The translations under genes and the position numbers were made by a program. A stretch of DNA of 64,000 bases from NCBI RefSeq assembly GCF_031851795.1, contig NZ_CP134696.1, positions 2,217,001 to 2,281,000 on the forward strand. The letters are read 5' to 3'. Positions 36,790 through 47,296 of this stretch are shown here, in pieces. The notes beneath the pieces are model-generated. The model was not told the DNA's origin. It was given only the letters and a program-made list of their open reading frames with translations, and made no database searches. Positions within the stretch are counted from its first letter, which is position 1. The number at the start of each line of letters is the position of its first letter. This stretch comes from Pontibacter sp. G13 (GTDB lineage Bacteria; Bacteroidota; Bacteroidia; J057).

Positions 36790-39700
36790 ATGACTCGGCT
36801 GTATCTCTGTATATGCCTTTGGCTGTTCTCCCAAGGACTCCATGCACAATGGAATGAACTCAGTGTGAAACAGGCCACAACCATGGAGGGCCTCTCCCAC
36901 AATAGCGTCCAATGCGTGTTTGAGGATAGTCGCGGTTTCATCTGGCTGGGAACTACAGATGGGCTGAATCGCTACGATGGGCACTCCTTCAAAACCTACC
37001 AGATCCGCTCCGACATCCCGGGCGCCCTCCAAAGCAATAGCATCTACCACATCTCGGAGGACGAAAACCAAATCCTCTGGATCAGTTCCCGCACCCATGA
37101 AGTTTGCTTCTTTGACTTAAAGAAAGACCGGTTCGTTCCTGCCGACGAGCTTCCAGTCCAATACCGGCTTCCAGCGGGATTTGTCTATTGGGAAGTGGTG
37201 CATGTGGGAAAGGAGGAACACTGGATTTGTGGGAAAGGCGATATCCTCATCTCCACCCCTACGGGAGTCAAATCCCTCAAGCAGGAAGGCCTTTTGCCTT
37301 TGGAAATGGAAATCGATATCCCCAAAATGGTGTCGAAAACTGCCGATTCTGTTTGGGTAGTGGTCCGATCTGGGCAGATATTCTGCATGAGTAGAGATGA
37401 TAGCGACCCTACAGGAATCCGGATTGATTTCCTCAAAAACAACATCAAGGTCAATGACCTCATTCTCTACAAAAATGGCATGCTACTCGGTACCAATGAG
37501 GGCATTTTGGCGAAATTTCCTTGGCATGAGCGACCAGTGAAGATCAATCTAGTTCCAGCCATCACGATCTACGCACAAGACGAAACGCTTTGGGTAGGAA
37601 CCCGCGAGGGAATTTGGGGCTACCAATTGGATTCTCTACTGGCTCCCTTCGAGGATCGGACAGCGGGCCAATTGCCCACTCCACATCCTCTGGAAGCATT
37701 CGGCAGGAAGGTCCCACACCTATCGAGCCATGTCTACAATATCACGGAAGATCGAAACGGGATCATCTGGATCGGAACCAAAGGAGATGGGCTCCTCCAA
37801 TTCAACCCGCGCGCGGATAAGTTTCGATTCTATTCCCTCGGCGGGGAACAGCGGATCAGGCGTAGGGTCCGGGCTATTCTTGAAGACCATCAAGGCCGGA
37901 TTTGGATCGGAAGCGATGGAAAGGGCATGTTTCGGCTCGCAACGGCCCCAGATGGAAATCGCCAACTGAAGGAAGTGCATCCAACCGTCAACCCCAATCA
38001 GTTCATTCATCGGCTGTACGAGTTGGATCTATTGGGAACGCCCCACCTGTTTCAAGGCACACACTTTCCTTCCAGGCCCAAAATCCTCGATATTTCCGGC
38101 GATCAGCCCAAGGAGGCAAACGCTTTCGAGAAACTCCTCCTGAAAAGGGGGTCGATCACGGATATCATCCAAGATTCGCAATGGATCTGGATTTCGACTT
38201 TCAATCAGGGGGTATTCCGCTACAACCTTGAGACAGATGAAATCACTGAAATCAAGATTTCCGAGGACACGGGGGAATGGCCCGCACACAAGCCGAGGAG
38301 TTTCCTTCTGGACCGCTCTGGAAGGCTATGGCTCGGGACCAGTAAGGGATTGTTTATGATTCCTGCGAATGAAAAGACCCGGCCTGTTCCGAGGATGCTG
38401 ACCTTCAACCATGATCCCAAAGATTCTACAAGTCTCAGTCATGACTATGTGTTGCCGCTCCTCCAATCCTCCTCTGGCGAAATCTGGATCGGCACAATGG
38501 GAGGCGGACTCAATCGATGGGTGGAAAAAAAGCAACGATTCGAACACTGGACTACCGCAGATGGCCTTTCCAGCAATACCCTCAAAGGCATTTTGGAGGA
38601 CGATGACGGCAATCTATGGATCTCATCGAATCGAGGTATTTCCCAATTCGATCCTTCCACCGAGCGATTTATCAATTACGATCCATCCGATGGGCTTCAA
38701 GACTATGAATTCACCGACTTGTCCTGCTACAAGACCCAAGCTGGGGAAATGCTCTTTGGGGGAGTCCGTGGCATGAATGCATTTTTCCCGGGGCAAATCC
38801 ATCAAGATGCCTCCGTATCGCCGGTGATATTTACGGATCTGCAAGTCATGAATGAGCAGATTTCCCCGCAGCAGAAACTCAATGGACGTGTCCTGATTGA
38901 CACCTATCTCCATGATGCCGCCGAATTGAATCTGCGGTATGACGAGCACACCTTTACCATCTCATTTGTCGGACTCAATTACCGCTCGCCCAAGAAGATC
39001 CAGTACCAGTATCGTCTAGCGGGATTTGAGGAAACGTGGGTACACACCGATGCCTCCGCTCGATTTGCCAAATACACCAAGGTTCCCCCGGGTACCTACC
39101 GATTCGAGGTCCGCGCCTCCAATACCGACGGCGTATGGAATGGTCCTACACGATCATTGATCATCACGATTCGTCCTCCATTTTGGCAAAGCAATGCAGC
39201 TATTGCGGGATATCTCGTCCTCGGATTGCTACTAATCTTCTTTTTCAGACGCTACTCGCTCATTCGCATCCAGCGAAAGAATGAGTGGATTATGCAGGCT
39301 TTCGAACAGGAAAAGGTGCAGGAATTGGCCCAGATGAAGCTGCAATTCTTCACCAATGTCTCCCACGAATTCCGCACACCGCTCACATTGATCCAAGGCT
39401 ATCTCGACAAGGTGATTTCCACCGTCAATCGAGAGGTTCGGCAAGATCTCCAGATCGTACAGCGGAACACGCGCATTTTGCTCAAACTCGCTTCCGAGCT
39501 GATGGACCTCCAAAAGATGGAGCAGGAGTATGAACACGACGTTCATTCGCTTGAAGACTTGACCATTCTGGCACGAGAAAGCTTCGATTCCTTCCGATGG
39601 TGGGCAGCGCAAAAGGATGTCCAGCTTGATTTTCAAGGCCCTGGCATCCCGCAAATGGTCTGGATGGATACGCATGGCATCGAGCGGGTGTGTTACAACC

Positions 39701-40935
39701 TACTGTCCAATGCGCTCAAGCATACCTCACCGGGAGGGAGTATCAAGATCAAGATCGTCGAATTTCAAAAGGAGGTCTGCTTGTCTGTTCAAGACACTGG
39801 CCAAGGGATCCCGAAGGAAGATCAGGCCTATGTGTTCAAGCGATTTTACCAAGCCACCAAATTCCGGGAGATTCACCGCATGGGAACGGGTATTGGGCTC
39901 GCGTACTCCAAGGCGATTGTGGAGCGACATCAGGGCAAACTATATTTTGAAAGTGAGGAGGGTGTGGGTACGACCTTCTTTTTGAGATTGCCCAAGGGTT
40001 CGTCTTATTTGTCAGAATCGCAAAAAGATCAGGAAGGTCAGGCCGAAACCTCCACGCACGCCAAGGTCGATGCTGCCTTGCTCAGCAAGCTCCGACAGCG
40101 CCCTGAGGTCATCGAGCCTTCTGAATTGTCCCCAAAAGCGCCATGTGTCTTGCTGGTAGAGGATAATCACTCGATCCGTTCGATGCTCAAGGAAATTCTG
40201 TCCACTCGATATCGGATCGTTGAAGCGGGAGAGGGGGAACAAGCACTGGAAATGTGCATCGCCCATCAACCGGATCTGGTGGTCAGTGATGTCATGATGC
40301 CCGGCATGGACGGACTGGCCTTTTGCGAGGCCCTTAAGCAACATGAGGAAATCAGCCATATTCCGGTGATTCTCCTGACTGCGAAGGATGGTGCAGAAAT
40401 GAAGCAAAAAGGCTATGAACATGGTGCGGATGCCTATGTGACCAAGCCGTTTGAAATGTCGGTCTTGCAAGCGCAAATTCAGTCGATCATCGAATCCCGA
40501 CAAAAGCTGATCGACAGGATCAAGACCTCTGGATATGAGATCAATCTCAAGGACGTCGAATTGACCAAGTCAGACAGTCAGTTCATGGAGCAGGTCTTGA
40601 GCGTGATGGAGCAGCATGTAGAGCAGATGGATTTTTCGGTGATACAATTTGCCCAGAGCCTCAATATGTCGCGAGCCACCTTCAACCGCAAACTGAAGGC
40701 TATGACCGGACATACCGCGTTGAGATTTATGCGAGATTATCGGATCAAACGAGCAGCCAGCTTGCTGTCCCAAAGCGACCTCTCCATCAAGGAGGTTTTC
40801 TTCCAATCGGGCATTGCCAACATGAAATCCTTCCGCCAATACTTCCGAGAAGAATATGGCCAGTCCCCTCGGGAGTACCGGAAAAATGCCCTGACTAAAA
40901 CATATGGATCAAGGGATGGCACAAATGGTATATAA
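36790..40935 (+). CDS. Hybrid two-component system regulator (HTCS) of the locus
   Basis: A 1381-residue one-protein signalling system. In order: signal peptide (1-20); two seven-bladed beta-propeller halves of ligand-binding repeats (~25-700; for example FIWLGTTDGLNRYDGHSFKT, IIWIGTKGDGLLQFNP, GNLWISSNRGISQFDP); Y_Y_Y domain (~715-790); membrane span (AAIAGYLVLGLLLIFFF, ~800-818); HisKA with NVSHEFRTPLTLIQG (phospho-acceptor His859); HATPase (NLLSNALKHT, DTGQGIPKEDQ, GTGIGLAYSKAI); receiver domain (VLLVEDNHSIRSM, phospho-acceptor Asp1167 in VVSDVMMPGMDG); and an AraC-type DNA-binding domain (MDFSVIQFAQSLNMSRATFN, then SIKEVFFQSGIANMKSFRQY). HTCS proteins bind periplasmic oligosaccharide and activate their PUL. 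It sits between the two enzyme blocks, and an operator-like repeat overlaps its own 3' end. Confidence 0.95.
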   Translation: MTRLYLCICLWLFSQGLHAQWNELSVKQATTMEGLSHNSVQCVFEDSRGFIWLGTTDGLNRYDGHSFKTYQIRSDIPGALQSNSIYHISEDENQILWISSRTHEVCFFDLKKDRFVPADELPVQYRLPAGFVYWEVVHVGKEEHWICGKGDILISTPTGVKSLKQEGLLPLEMEIDIPKMVSKTADSVWVVVRSGQIFCMSRDDSDPTGIRIDFLKNNIKVNDLILYKNGMLLGTNEGILAKFPWHERPVKINLVPAITIYAQDETLWVGTREGIWGYQLDSLLAPFEDRTAGQLPTPHPLEAFGRKVPHLSSHVYNITEDRNGIIWIGTKGDGLLQFNPRADKFRFYSLGGEQRIRRRVRAILEDHQGRIWIGSDGKGMFRLATAPDGNRQLKEVHPTVNPNQFIHRLYELDLLGTPHLFQGTHFPSRPKILDISGDQPKEANAFEKLLLKRGSITDIIQDSQWIWISTFNQGVFRYNLETDEITEIKISEDTGEWPAHKPRSFLLDRSGRLWLGTSKGLFMIPANEKTRPVPRMLTFNHDPKDSTSLSHDYVLPLLQSSSGEIWIGTMGGGLNRWVEKKQRFEHWTTADGLSSNTLKGILEDDDGNLWISSNRGISQFDPSTERFINYDPSDGLQDYEFTDLSCYKTQAGEMLFGGVRGMNAFFPGQIHQDASVSPVIFTDLQVMNEQISPQQKLNGRVLIDTYLHDAAELNLRYDEHTFTISFVGLNYRSPKKIQYQYRLAGFEETWVHTDASARFAKYTKVPPGTYRFEVRASNTDGVWNGPTRSLIITIRPPFWQSNAAIAGYLVLGLLLIFFFRRYSLIRIQRKNEWIMQAFEQEKVQELAQMKLQFFTNVSHEFRTPLTLIQGYLDKVISTVNREVRQDLQIVQRNTRILLKLASELMDLQKMEQEYEHDVHSLEDLTILARESFDSFRWWAAQKDVQLDFQGPGIPQMVWMDTHGIERVCYNLLSNALKHTSPGGSIKIKIVEFQKEVCLSVQDTGQGIPKEDQAYVFKRFYQATKFREIHRMGTGIGLAYSKAIVERHQGKLYFESEEGVGTTFFLRLPKGSSYLSESQKDQEGQAETSTHAKVDAALLSKLRQRPEVIEPSELSPKAPCVLLVEDNHSIRSMLKEILSTRYRIVEAGEGEQALEMCIAHQPDLVVSDVMMPGMDGLAFCEALKQHEEISHIPVILLTAKDGAEMKQKGYEHGADAYVTKPFEMSVLQAQIQSIIESRQKLIDRIKTSGYEINLKDVELTKSDSQFMEQVLSVMEQHVEQMDFSVIQFAQSLNMSRATFNRKLKAMTGHTALRFMRDYRIKRAASLLSQSDLSIKEVFFQSGIANMKSFRQYFREEYGQSPREYRKNALTKTYGSRDGTNGI
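40900..40927 (+). promoter_or_regulatory. Direct-repeat operator of GH86 gene 1, overlapping the HTCS coding end
   Basis: ACATATG at 40900-40906 and ACAAATG at 40921-40927, 14 bp apart (21-bp period). The pair lies within the last 12 codons of the HTCS gene, 114 bp before GH86 gene 1. It matches the four ACAAATG-N14-ACAAATG sites further along, with one mismatch in the first heptamer. Confidence 0.65.
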
Positions 40936-41041
40936 CCACTCCGACCATTGATAGGGAGCCACAATCCGGACTATCTTCATCCGAAACATGCGCCGCCTTT
41001 TGCAGGCGAATGACCCATTTTCGAATCATTCACCCGAAGAT

Positions 41042-43555
41042 ATGAAGAGACTCCCTCATCTGATGCTCATCCTGATCATGGCCGTTGGAGCCGTGTCATT
41101 GCCAAAGACCACCTCGGCCCAAGGGACGGTTACGATTGCGCCAAAGACCCAGCGTTTCATCGGTGGAGTCTCTCGTCTGGACCGGAGTAAATACATCACC
41201 TTCCACGGGTATTTCGGAGCCAATTCCACCGACCCAGAATTGGTTTCTTTCAGAAACACCTACAATCTCGCCGCTGGATATGACGGAGGCCGAAGAGCCT
41301 GGAGTCCTCTGAACAAGACAGATGACGATCTCGCGGGGACTATCCCCAATGTGCAAGACAAATATGAGGGAATCCGCTCTGTGGATGGAACGGTAGCCAC
41401 CGGACGCGCCGACCTGTTGATGCACAACCCGAACATCGATTATTCCACAACGGACATTACTCAACGAATCGCGGTTGTAACGGACTATGTGGCAAGGAGC
41501 TTCAAGGACGAATGGGATGATTGCCCAACGTTTTACGAGCCATTCAACGAGCCCATGATCAAAGCGCCGGACTTCTATCCGGGAGGATTCAATACCGCCA
41601 AGAATGATATCATCATCACCAGAATCTGCGAATTTCACCGAGAAATGGGCGCAGCCATCCATGCGTATCCGGAACTTCAGAATATTCAGATGATTGGATA
41701 CGCCTCGGCCTATCCTGAATTCGAGAAGGATGACTTCACCCTCTGGCAGAAACGCTACAAGAAATTCATCGACATCGCAGGTCCGGAGATGGATGGTTTT
41801 TCCATTCACCTCTATGACGGCGTGGGAGTCAACAATTCAGGAGGGAGAAGATCAGGCTCCAACATGGAAGCACTCTTGGATATGATCGAGGCCTATAGCT
41901 TCGAAAAACTCGGAGTCGTAAAACCGATTGCCGTGACGGAATTTGGGCGACTCGTGGAAAGTCAGCCCGGGTGGGTAGAAGGCGGAACTGTGGGCAACTA
42001 CGAACCGGTGGAAAACTCGCAGGCCGTTCGCTCTCAAAATCACATGGTCATGAGCTTCATGGAGCGAGCAGGCAATATGTCTGTGGCCATCCCCTTTTCA
42101 GTTGGAAAAACCAATCCTTTCAATGACAAATTCTCCCGTGCGTCACTCTGGGTGGAGCAGCCTGATGGTTCTTACCTACTGACCCAGCGGAGATTCTACT
42201 ACGAGATCTGGAAGGATGTAGCAGGCGACCGAGTCGAAGTTCAATCTAGCAATATCGACGTCCAGACGCAGGCATTTGTGAGTGGAGAAAAGCTCTACCT
42301 CGTGCTGAACAATCTCAACGATTCCACCCAAACCGTCAATCTGAATCTCCTGACCTCATCTGGCCTCCAAGAAGTGCATACCAAGCGCCTCAAAATTTTC
42401 GTGGACCAGATCCCGCAATTGACCGAATCCACAGACTCGATTGCTCCCAGCAACCTGACCATCAACTATGGAGAGACCGTGGTATTGACCTACACCTACG
42501 ATAGCCCGATCGAATTTGACCGAAGCATTCAAGGTCAGAAATACTACGCCAATTTGACCCTGAAACCCATTTCCGCCAATACCAATGTGGCTTTTACCAT
42601 CGAGGATGTGGAAACAGATACGGCGGGATACGCATTTCTTCGTGTGGGAGTAGGCCGGGCACATGGGTTGAGCCTGAATCCGACGGTTACCATCAATGGC
42701 CAATCGGTCTCATACACAGGAGACATCATCAAAGGGTATGATCAAAACACCCGAACCGCCTTTTTCGGGATCTTGGAGATTCCAGTGGATCTCGGCGTCC
42801 TTCAAACAGGTGCCAATGCGGTCAACATTCAGTTCCCAGATGGTGGAGGTCATATCAGCTCTGTAAGTTTGCAGGTGCGAACTTATGGCGAGCCCGTGAT
42901 TCCGGAGCCGGGTCCCATTGTCACTTTCCAAAACTTGGGGAGCTTCAGATACATGAGCGCCGGAAATTCCAGCCAGATGAATACGGTTGATACTGCCGGA
43001 GTCACCGAGGAATTTGAACTGGTGGATTTCGATGGTGGAATGCTCCTTGATGGGCAAGTTGCTCTAAAAGGAAATAATGGCCTTTATGTCAGTTCAGAGG
43101 ATGGAGCCCAAGAACTCACCTGCGAAAGCACCACCATTGGCCAATTGGAACTATTCGAGTTGGTAGATCAAGGAGATGGTTCCTATGCAATCAAAGGAAG
43201 CAATGGCCTATATCTCCGAGAAAATATGCTGTGTAATTCTGCCAATGTCAGTACATGGCAAAAGTGGACCATCACGGGTCTGCCCACTCCGACCAGTCTT
43301 GACGAGCGTCCGACCCCATTCAAGCTATTCCCCAATCCATGGAATCACGGAACGGCCACGATGGAATGGCACACCGCCCAGGGCCCCTACTCCCTGCGCA
43401 TCTTGGACCTTCAAGGCAAGGAGGTGTTCCGCGCTTCCGACATCGTGGGTTCTATCCAGATTCCCCAGAGTGCCGTCAAAAACCAAGGGGTATACATCGT
43501 CACTGTCTCGGATGGCAAGCATACGCATCACTCCAAGTGGGTCGTAAAAAGATAG
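41042..43555 (+). CDS. GH86-type beta-agarase/porphyranase 1: catalytic domain, one trefoil, T9SS tail
   Basis: An 837-residue secreted hydrolase of clan GH-A. The signal peptide ends in TTSAQG. The catalytic TIM-barrel (~30-400) has the acid/base Glu170 in FYEPFNEPMIKA and the nucleophile Glu300 in IAVTEFGRLVES, and the family-like FSIHLYDGVGVNNSGGRRSG followed by SNMEALLDMIEAYSF. Accessory beta-sandwiches follow (~410-620), then one fascin-like beta-trefoil (~626-750; repeats FRYMSAG, GLYVSSEDG, GLYLRENM) and a T9SS domain (~759-837, FKLFPNPW). I assign GH86 from motif similarity to known agarases and porphyranases. It probably endo-cleaves agar or porphyran outside the cell. It groups with gene 2 (Cys in DDCPT, LLMHNPNIDYS). 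Start: ATG at 41042. Confidence 0.82.
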   Translation: MKRLPHLMLILIMAVGAVSLPKTTSAQGTVTIAPKTQRFIGGVSRLDRSKYITFHGYFGANSTDPELVSFRNTYNLAAGYDGGRRAWSPLNKTDDDLAGTIPNVQDKYEGIRSVDGTVATGRADLLMHNPNIDYSTTDITQRIAVVTDYVARSFKDEWDDCPTFYEPFNEPMIKAPDFYPGGFNTAKNDIIITRICEFHREMGAAIHAYPELQNIQMIGYASAYPEFEKDDFTLWQKRYKKFIDIAGPEMDGFSIHLYDGVGVNNSGGRRSGSNMEALLDMIEAYSFEKLGVVKPIAVTEFGRLVESQPGWVEGGTVGNYEPVENSQAVRSQNHMVMSFMERAGNMSVAIPFSVGKTNPFNDKFSRASLWVEQPDGSYLLTQRRFYYEIWKDVAGDRVEVQSSNIDVQTQAFVSGEKLYLVLNNLNDSTQTVNLNLLTSSGLQEVHTKRLKIFVDQIPQLTESTDSIAPSNLTINYGETVVLTYTYDSPIEFDRSIQGQKYYANLTLKPISANTNVAFTIEDVETDTAGYAFLRVGVGRAHGLSLNPTVTINGQSVSYTGDIIKGYDQNTRTAFFGILEIPVDLGVLQTGANAVNIQFPDGGGHISSVSLQVRTYGEPVIPEPGPIVTFQNLGSFRYMSAGNSSQMNTVDTAGVTEEFELVDFDGGMLLDGQVALKGNNGLYVSSEDGAQELTCESTTIGQLELFELVDQGDGSYAIKGSNGLYLRENMLCNSANVSTWQKWTITGLPTPTSLDERPTPFKLFPNPWNHGTATMEWHTAQGPYSLRILDLQGKEVFRASDIVGSIQIPQSAVKNQGVYIVTVSDGKHTHHSKWVVKR

Positions 43556-43587
43556 CGTCAAATTTCCTCATCATATCAGACATGTGT

Positions 43588-43617
43588 GAAGGGCTGCTCT
43601 TTTGGGCAGCCCTTTTG
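43588..43617 (+). terminator. Terminator of GH86 gene 1
   Basis: GGGCTGC pairs with GCAGCCC over an 8-nt loop, followed by TTTTGG, 35 bp after the stop. Confidence 0.8.
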
Positions 43618-43779
43618 GTTTCTAGATCCTTGTCGGAAGAAACAGTGGAATGAAAGCCTGCAACATGGGGAATATTCACATTCCATTGAGCCGACATTTG
43701 GGCAAATGAGGCTGAGAAAATGGCCCCATTACTTCATCTGAAAAAAAATTTATCCCCACCACTCATTTTAGTCATTGAC

Positions 43780-43807
43780 ACAAATGTATGGCGCAATACC
43801 ACAAATG
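43780..43807 (+). promoter_or_regulatory. Direct-repeat operator of GH86 gene 2
   Basis: ACAAATG at 43780-43786 and 43801-43807, perfect heptamers with N14 between. TTGA begins 33 nt after the start of the second heptamer, a possible -33 element. The start codon is 313 bp downstream, so the leader is long. The 43618-44120 stretch otherwise has no gene. Confidence 0.75.
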
Positions 43808-44120
43808 TTGCAGACGTGTATTAGGGCCTGATATTGAGCAAAATATACCCTTACAATGAGCCAAAACGCCTTTTTCTTCGGCCATTTCCCCCGCAATTTA
43901 GTTCAAGCTCAGCCCCGAAAACATGCGGTCGCCTCTCGTTTGAAAGCCTTTTCTTCGCTTGATTTTTCACCGATTTCCTGCTGGAATGGCGAAATCCGGT
44001 TCGATCTCTTCAACCCGTTTTCCCCCGCTATCCCCATCGGTCATGGTCCGGTTGAGAATGAGGAATTCACAAGGCTGATGCGACCGATTTGAGTTCTATT
44101 ACGCTACATTTTCGTTTATC

Positions 44121-47003
44121 ATGACAAGGATTACCTCTTTGTTTACTTGGCTCCTACTCTGCGTAGGAATCGCATTCGCCCCAAGTAACGCACAAGCCCA
44201 AGGGACCATCACGATCGACCACAAGACCCAGCGGTTCATCGATGGCATCTCCCAACTGGATCGCAGCAAGTACATTACCTTCCACGGCTATTTTGGCAAA
44301 GGGTCCACCGATGCGGATTTGGCAAGCTTCCGGAATACCTACAATCTCGCATCCGACTATGTGGGTGGCCGTAGAGCTTGGAGTCCCCTGAACAAGGTCG
44401 ATGACGATCTGGCCGGAACCATTCCCAACGTGCAGGAGAAATACAACGGCATTCGCACCGTGGACGGAACGGTCGCGACAGGGCGTGCGGATCTCCTGAT
44501 GCACAATCCCAATATTGACTATTCCACCACGGACATCACACAGCGTATCGCGGATGTCACCGCTTACATTGCACAGAGCTATAAGGACGAATGGGACGAT
44601 TGTCCGACCTATTATGAGCCGTTCAATGAACCGATGATCAAGGCTTCAGACTTTTACCCCCAAGCCTCCAACACGGCACAGAACGATATCATCATCACGA
44701 AGATCTGTGAATTTCACCGTGAGATGGGCGCTGCCCTCAAGGTGTATCCAGAGCTCCAGAATATCCAGATGATTGGCTATGCATCGGCTTTCCCCGAATT
44801 TGAGAAAAACGACTTCACCCTTTGGCAGAAGCGCTACAAGAAATTCATCGACATTGCAGGTGCTGAAATGGACGGATTTTCCATTCACTTGTATGATGGA
44901 GTCGGTGTCAATAACTCCGGCGGTCGTCGATCTGGTTCCAACATGGAGGCCCTGCTGGACATGATCGAGGCATACAGCTTCGAAAAGCTCGGGGTGGTGA
45001 AGCCTATCGCGGTAACAGAATTTGGCCGTTTGGTAGAAAGTCAGCCCGGTTGGGTGGCTGGCGGAAGCGTCTCCAACTATGAGCCTGTAGAAAACTCACA
45101 AGCTGTCCGCTCCCAGAACCACATGGTCATGAGCTTCATGGATCGCGCCGAAAATCTGTTGGTGGCCATTCCCTTCTCCGTCGGAAAGACCAATCCCTTT
45201 GACGACAAATTCTCCCGCGCCTCTTTGTGGGTGGAACAGGCCGATGGTTCCTATTTGCTCACCCAGCGTCGATTCTTCTATGAAATCTGGAAGGATGTCC
45301 AAGGAGAACGCGTATACATCAATTCCTCCAACATCGACGTCCAGTCTCAGGCATTTGTAGATGGCAACAAGCTCTATGTCGTCCTCAACAACTTGAATGA
45401 CGCCACCCAGACGGTGAACATGAACCTCTTGGATCAGGCGGGCTTGCAGAGTGTCCAGACCAAGCGTCTCAAGATTTTCACCAACCAAGTTCCGCAACTG
45501 ACTACTTCCAGCTCTTCCTCCGCTCCATCGAGTGTCAGTGTGGCCTATGGCGAAACTGTAGTATTGACCTATACATTTGGTTCGAATGTCAATTTCACCA
45601 ATGACATCACGAGCAAGAAATTCTACGCGACCAGCACCCTGAAGCCTATCACGGCCAATACCGATGTCACCTTTACCATCAATGGAGTGAACAAGGGCTC
45701 TGGATCTGGAGAAGGCAAGTTGAGAATCGGCGTAGGTCGTGCCCTCACCCTCAATCGTCAGCCCATCGTGAAGATCAATGGTCAGACTGTCAGCTACAGC
45801 GGTGACATCATCAAAGGATATGACCAAAGTACCCGAGAGCAATTCTTTGGGATCTTGGAAATCCCTGTAGACCTCAGTTTGGTGAATGCAGGTACCAATA
45901 CCGTCAAGGTTCAATTCCCGGATGGAGGGGGACACGTGAGTTCCGTGATTCTTCAAGTGTCAGCCTACACCACACCCGTCAATCCAAGCCCGGGAGGGGG
46001 ATCGACCGCGACCTTCCGAAATCTCGGCAGCAACAAGTACATGAGTGCTGCGACCCCTACCTTGATGAACACGGTCACCACGGCCGGCGCTACGGAGGAA
46101 TTTGAAATCATCGACTTGGATGGAGGCGCTTTGGCCAATGGTCTGGTAGCCCTCAAGGGAAGCAACGGACTGTATGTCAGTTCTGAAAACGGCACCAAAG
46201 AAATGACCTGTACCCGCCCCAATGTCGGTGCTTGGGAGGAATTCACCTTGGAAGAAATCAGCAGTGGCGTATATGCGCTGAAAGCCAACAATGCACAATA
46301 CCTGCGGGAAAACATGCTCTGTACGAGCACTAGCGCAGGAACATGGCAACAATGGACTGTGGACCTGAGCACCATTGCATCCTTCCAGAATCTCGGAAGC
46401 GGCAACTACATGAGCTCGGCCAATGCCAATCAGATGTCCACTGTCGGGAGCGTGGGGGCTACCGAGAAATTCGAAATCATCGATGCAGGAAGTGGACTGG
46501 TCGCGCTGAAAGGCAGCAATGGCAATTACGTCAGCTCCGAAAATGGCACGCAGGAAATGACCTGTAACACCGCTACCATTGGCGCTTGGGAAAAATTCAC
46601 CTTGGAAGATCAGGGGGATGGCTCATTTGCACTCTTGGCAAACAACAACCAGTATCTTCGCGAAAACATGCTCTGCACATCGCCTAGTGTGAGCAATTGG
46701 CAGAAGTGGACCGTGACGACTGGATTGAGTGCGCGCCGTGGAATTGAGGCTGTGGAGGAACCATTCGAAGTGTATCCCAACCCGATGACTGGAACTGCGG
46801 TGATGGTCAATTGGGAACAAGCTGCTGCTCCCTACACCATCCAAATCATGGACTTGCGAGGAGCTGTGGTATTCCGGACTACCGATGTGGAGGGCAGATT
46901 CAAAGTATCCCGCGAGGCACTTGGGGAGAATGGCATCTATATCGTATCGGTCAATGATGGGACCACCACGCAATTCTCCAAACTTGTGGTAAGCGGGAAA
47001 TAG
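44121..47003 (+). CDS. GH86-type beta-agarase/porphyranase 2: catalytic domain, two trefoils, T9SS tail
   Basis: A 960-residue secreted hydrolase. The signal peptide (1-28) ends in NAQAQG. The catalytic domain parallels gene 1 residue by residue, with acid/base Glu170 (YYEPFNEPMIKA) and nucleophile Glu300 (IAVTEFGRLVES). After the beta-sandwich region there are two tandem fascin-like trefoils (~630-750 and ~752-875), each with a final QYLRENMLCTS strand, then the T9SS domain (~881-960, FEVYPNPMTG). Two binding modules could increase affinity for insoluble polysaccharide. The trefoils resemble those of gene 3 closely, while the catalytic part is nearer gene 1, suggesting module exchange between neighbours. 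It is its own transcription unit with operator and terminator. Confidence 0.82.
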   Translation: MTRITSLFTWLLLCVGIAFAPSNAQAQGTITIDHKTQRFIDGISQLDRSKYITFHGYFGKGSTDADLASFRNTYNLASDYVGGRRAWSPLNKVDDDLAGTIPNVQEKYNGIRTVDGTVATGRADLLMHNPNIDYSTTDITQRIADVTAYIAQSYKDEWDDCPTYYEPFNEPMIKASDFYPQASNTAQNDIIITKICEFHREMGAALKVYPELQNIQMIGYASAFPEFEKNDFTLWQKRYKKFIDIAGAEMDGFSIHLYDGVGVNNSGGRRSGSNMEALLDMIEAYSFEKLGVVKPIAVTEFGRLVESQPGWVAGGSVSNYEPVENSQAVRSQNHMVMSFMDRAENLLVAIPFSVGKTNPFDDKFSRASLWVEQADGSYLLTQRRFFYEIWKDVQGERVYINSSNIDVQSQAFVDGNKLYVVLNNLNDATQTVNMNLLDQAGLQSVQTKRLKIFTNQVPQLTTSSSSSAPSSVSVAYGETVVLTYTFGSNVNFTNDITSKKFYATSTLKPITANTDVTFTINGVNKGSGSGEGKLRIGVGRALTLNRQPIVKINGQTVSYSGDIIKGYDQSTREQFFGILEIPVDLSLVNAGTNTVKVQFPDGGGHVSSVILQVSAYTTPVNPSPGGGSTATFRNLGSNKYMSAATPTLMNTVTTAGATEEFEIIDLDGGALANGLVALKGSNGLYVSSENGTKEMTCTRPNVGAWEEFTLEEISSGVYALKANNAQYLRENMLCTSTSAGTWQQWTVDLSTIASFQNLGSGNYMSSANANQMSTVGSVGATEKFEIIDAGSGLVALKGSNGNYVSSENGTQEMTCNTATIGAWEKFTLEDQGDGSFALLANNNQYLRENMLCTSPSVSNWQKWTVTTGLSARRGIEAVEEPFEVYPNPMTGTAVMVNWEQAAAPYTIQIMDLRGAVVFRTTDVEGRFKVSREALGENGIYIVSVNDGTTTQFSKLVVSGK

Positions 47004-47070
47004 GCATTCAACCGTTTAGTAGCATTTGAAAAATTCGAGTCAAAGGGACTGAGTTCCCTAATTTTCCGAC

Positions 47071-47107
47071 GAGGGTTGCTTCCTGTAAGCAGCCCTCTTT
47101 GTTTTTG
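47071..47107 (+). terminator. Terminator of GH86 gene 2
   Basis: GAGGG-TTGCT pairs with AGCAG-CCCTC (one G-T wobble) over a 7-nt loop, followed by TTTGTTTTT. Confidence 0.85.
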
Positions 47108-47296
47108 GCTGAATCCTTGGGGGTTCCCAAAATCTCCATTCGGGGGTTCATGTGAGCGGGGGAATTCCAATCACTTCCATCACTCCCAAATCTGGGCTTT
47201 CCTCCTTGTGATTTTTTCTATTGGTGGAATAGACAGCATTCGGTCATTCCAACACCTTTCCTTCCAGTCCCAACATTCCCCCAAACGGGTGTTAAA

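Noticed and set aside
43856-44092. 78-codon ORF in the leader of GH86 gene 2
   Set aside because: It has no counterpart in the aligned leader of gene 3 and no good ribosome-binding site. The region is better explained as leader.
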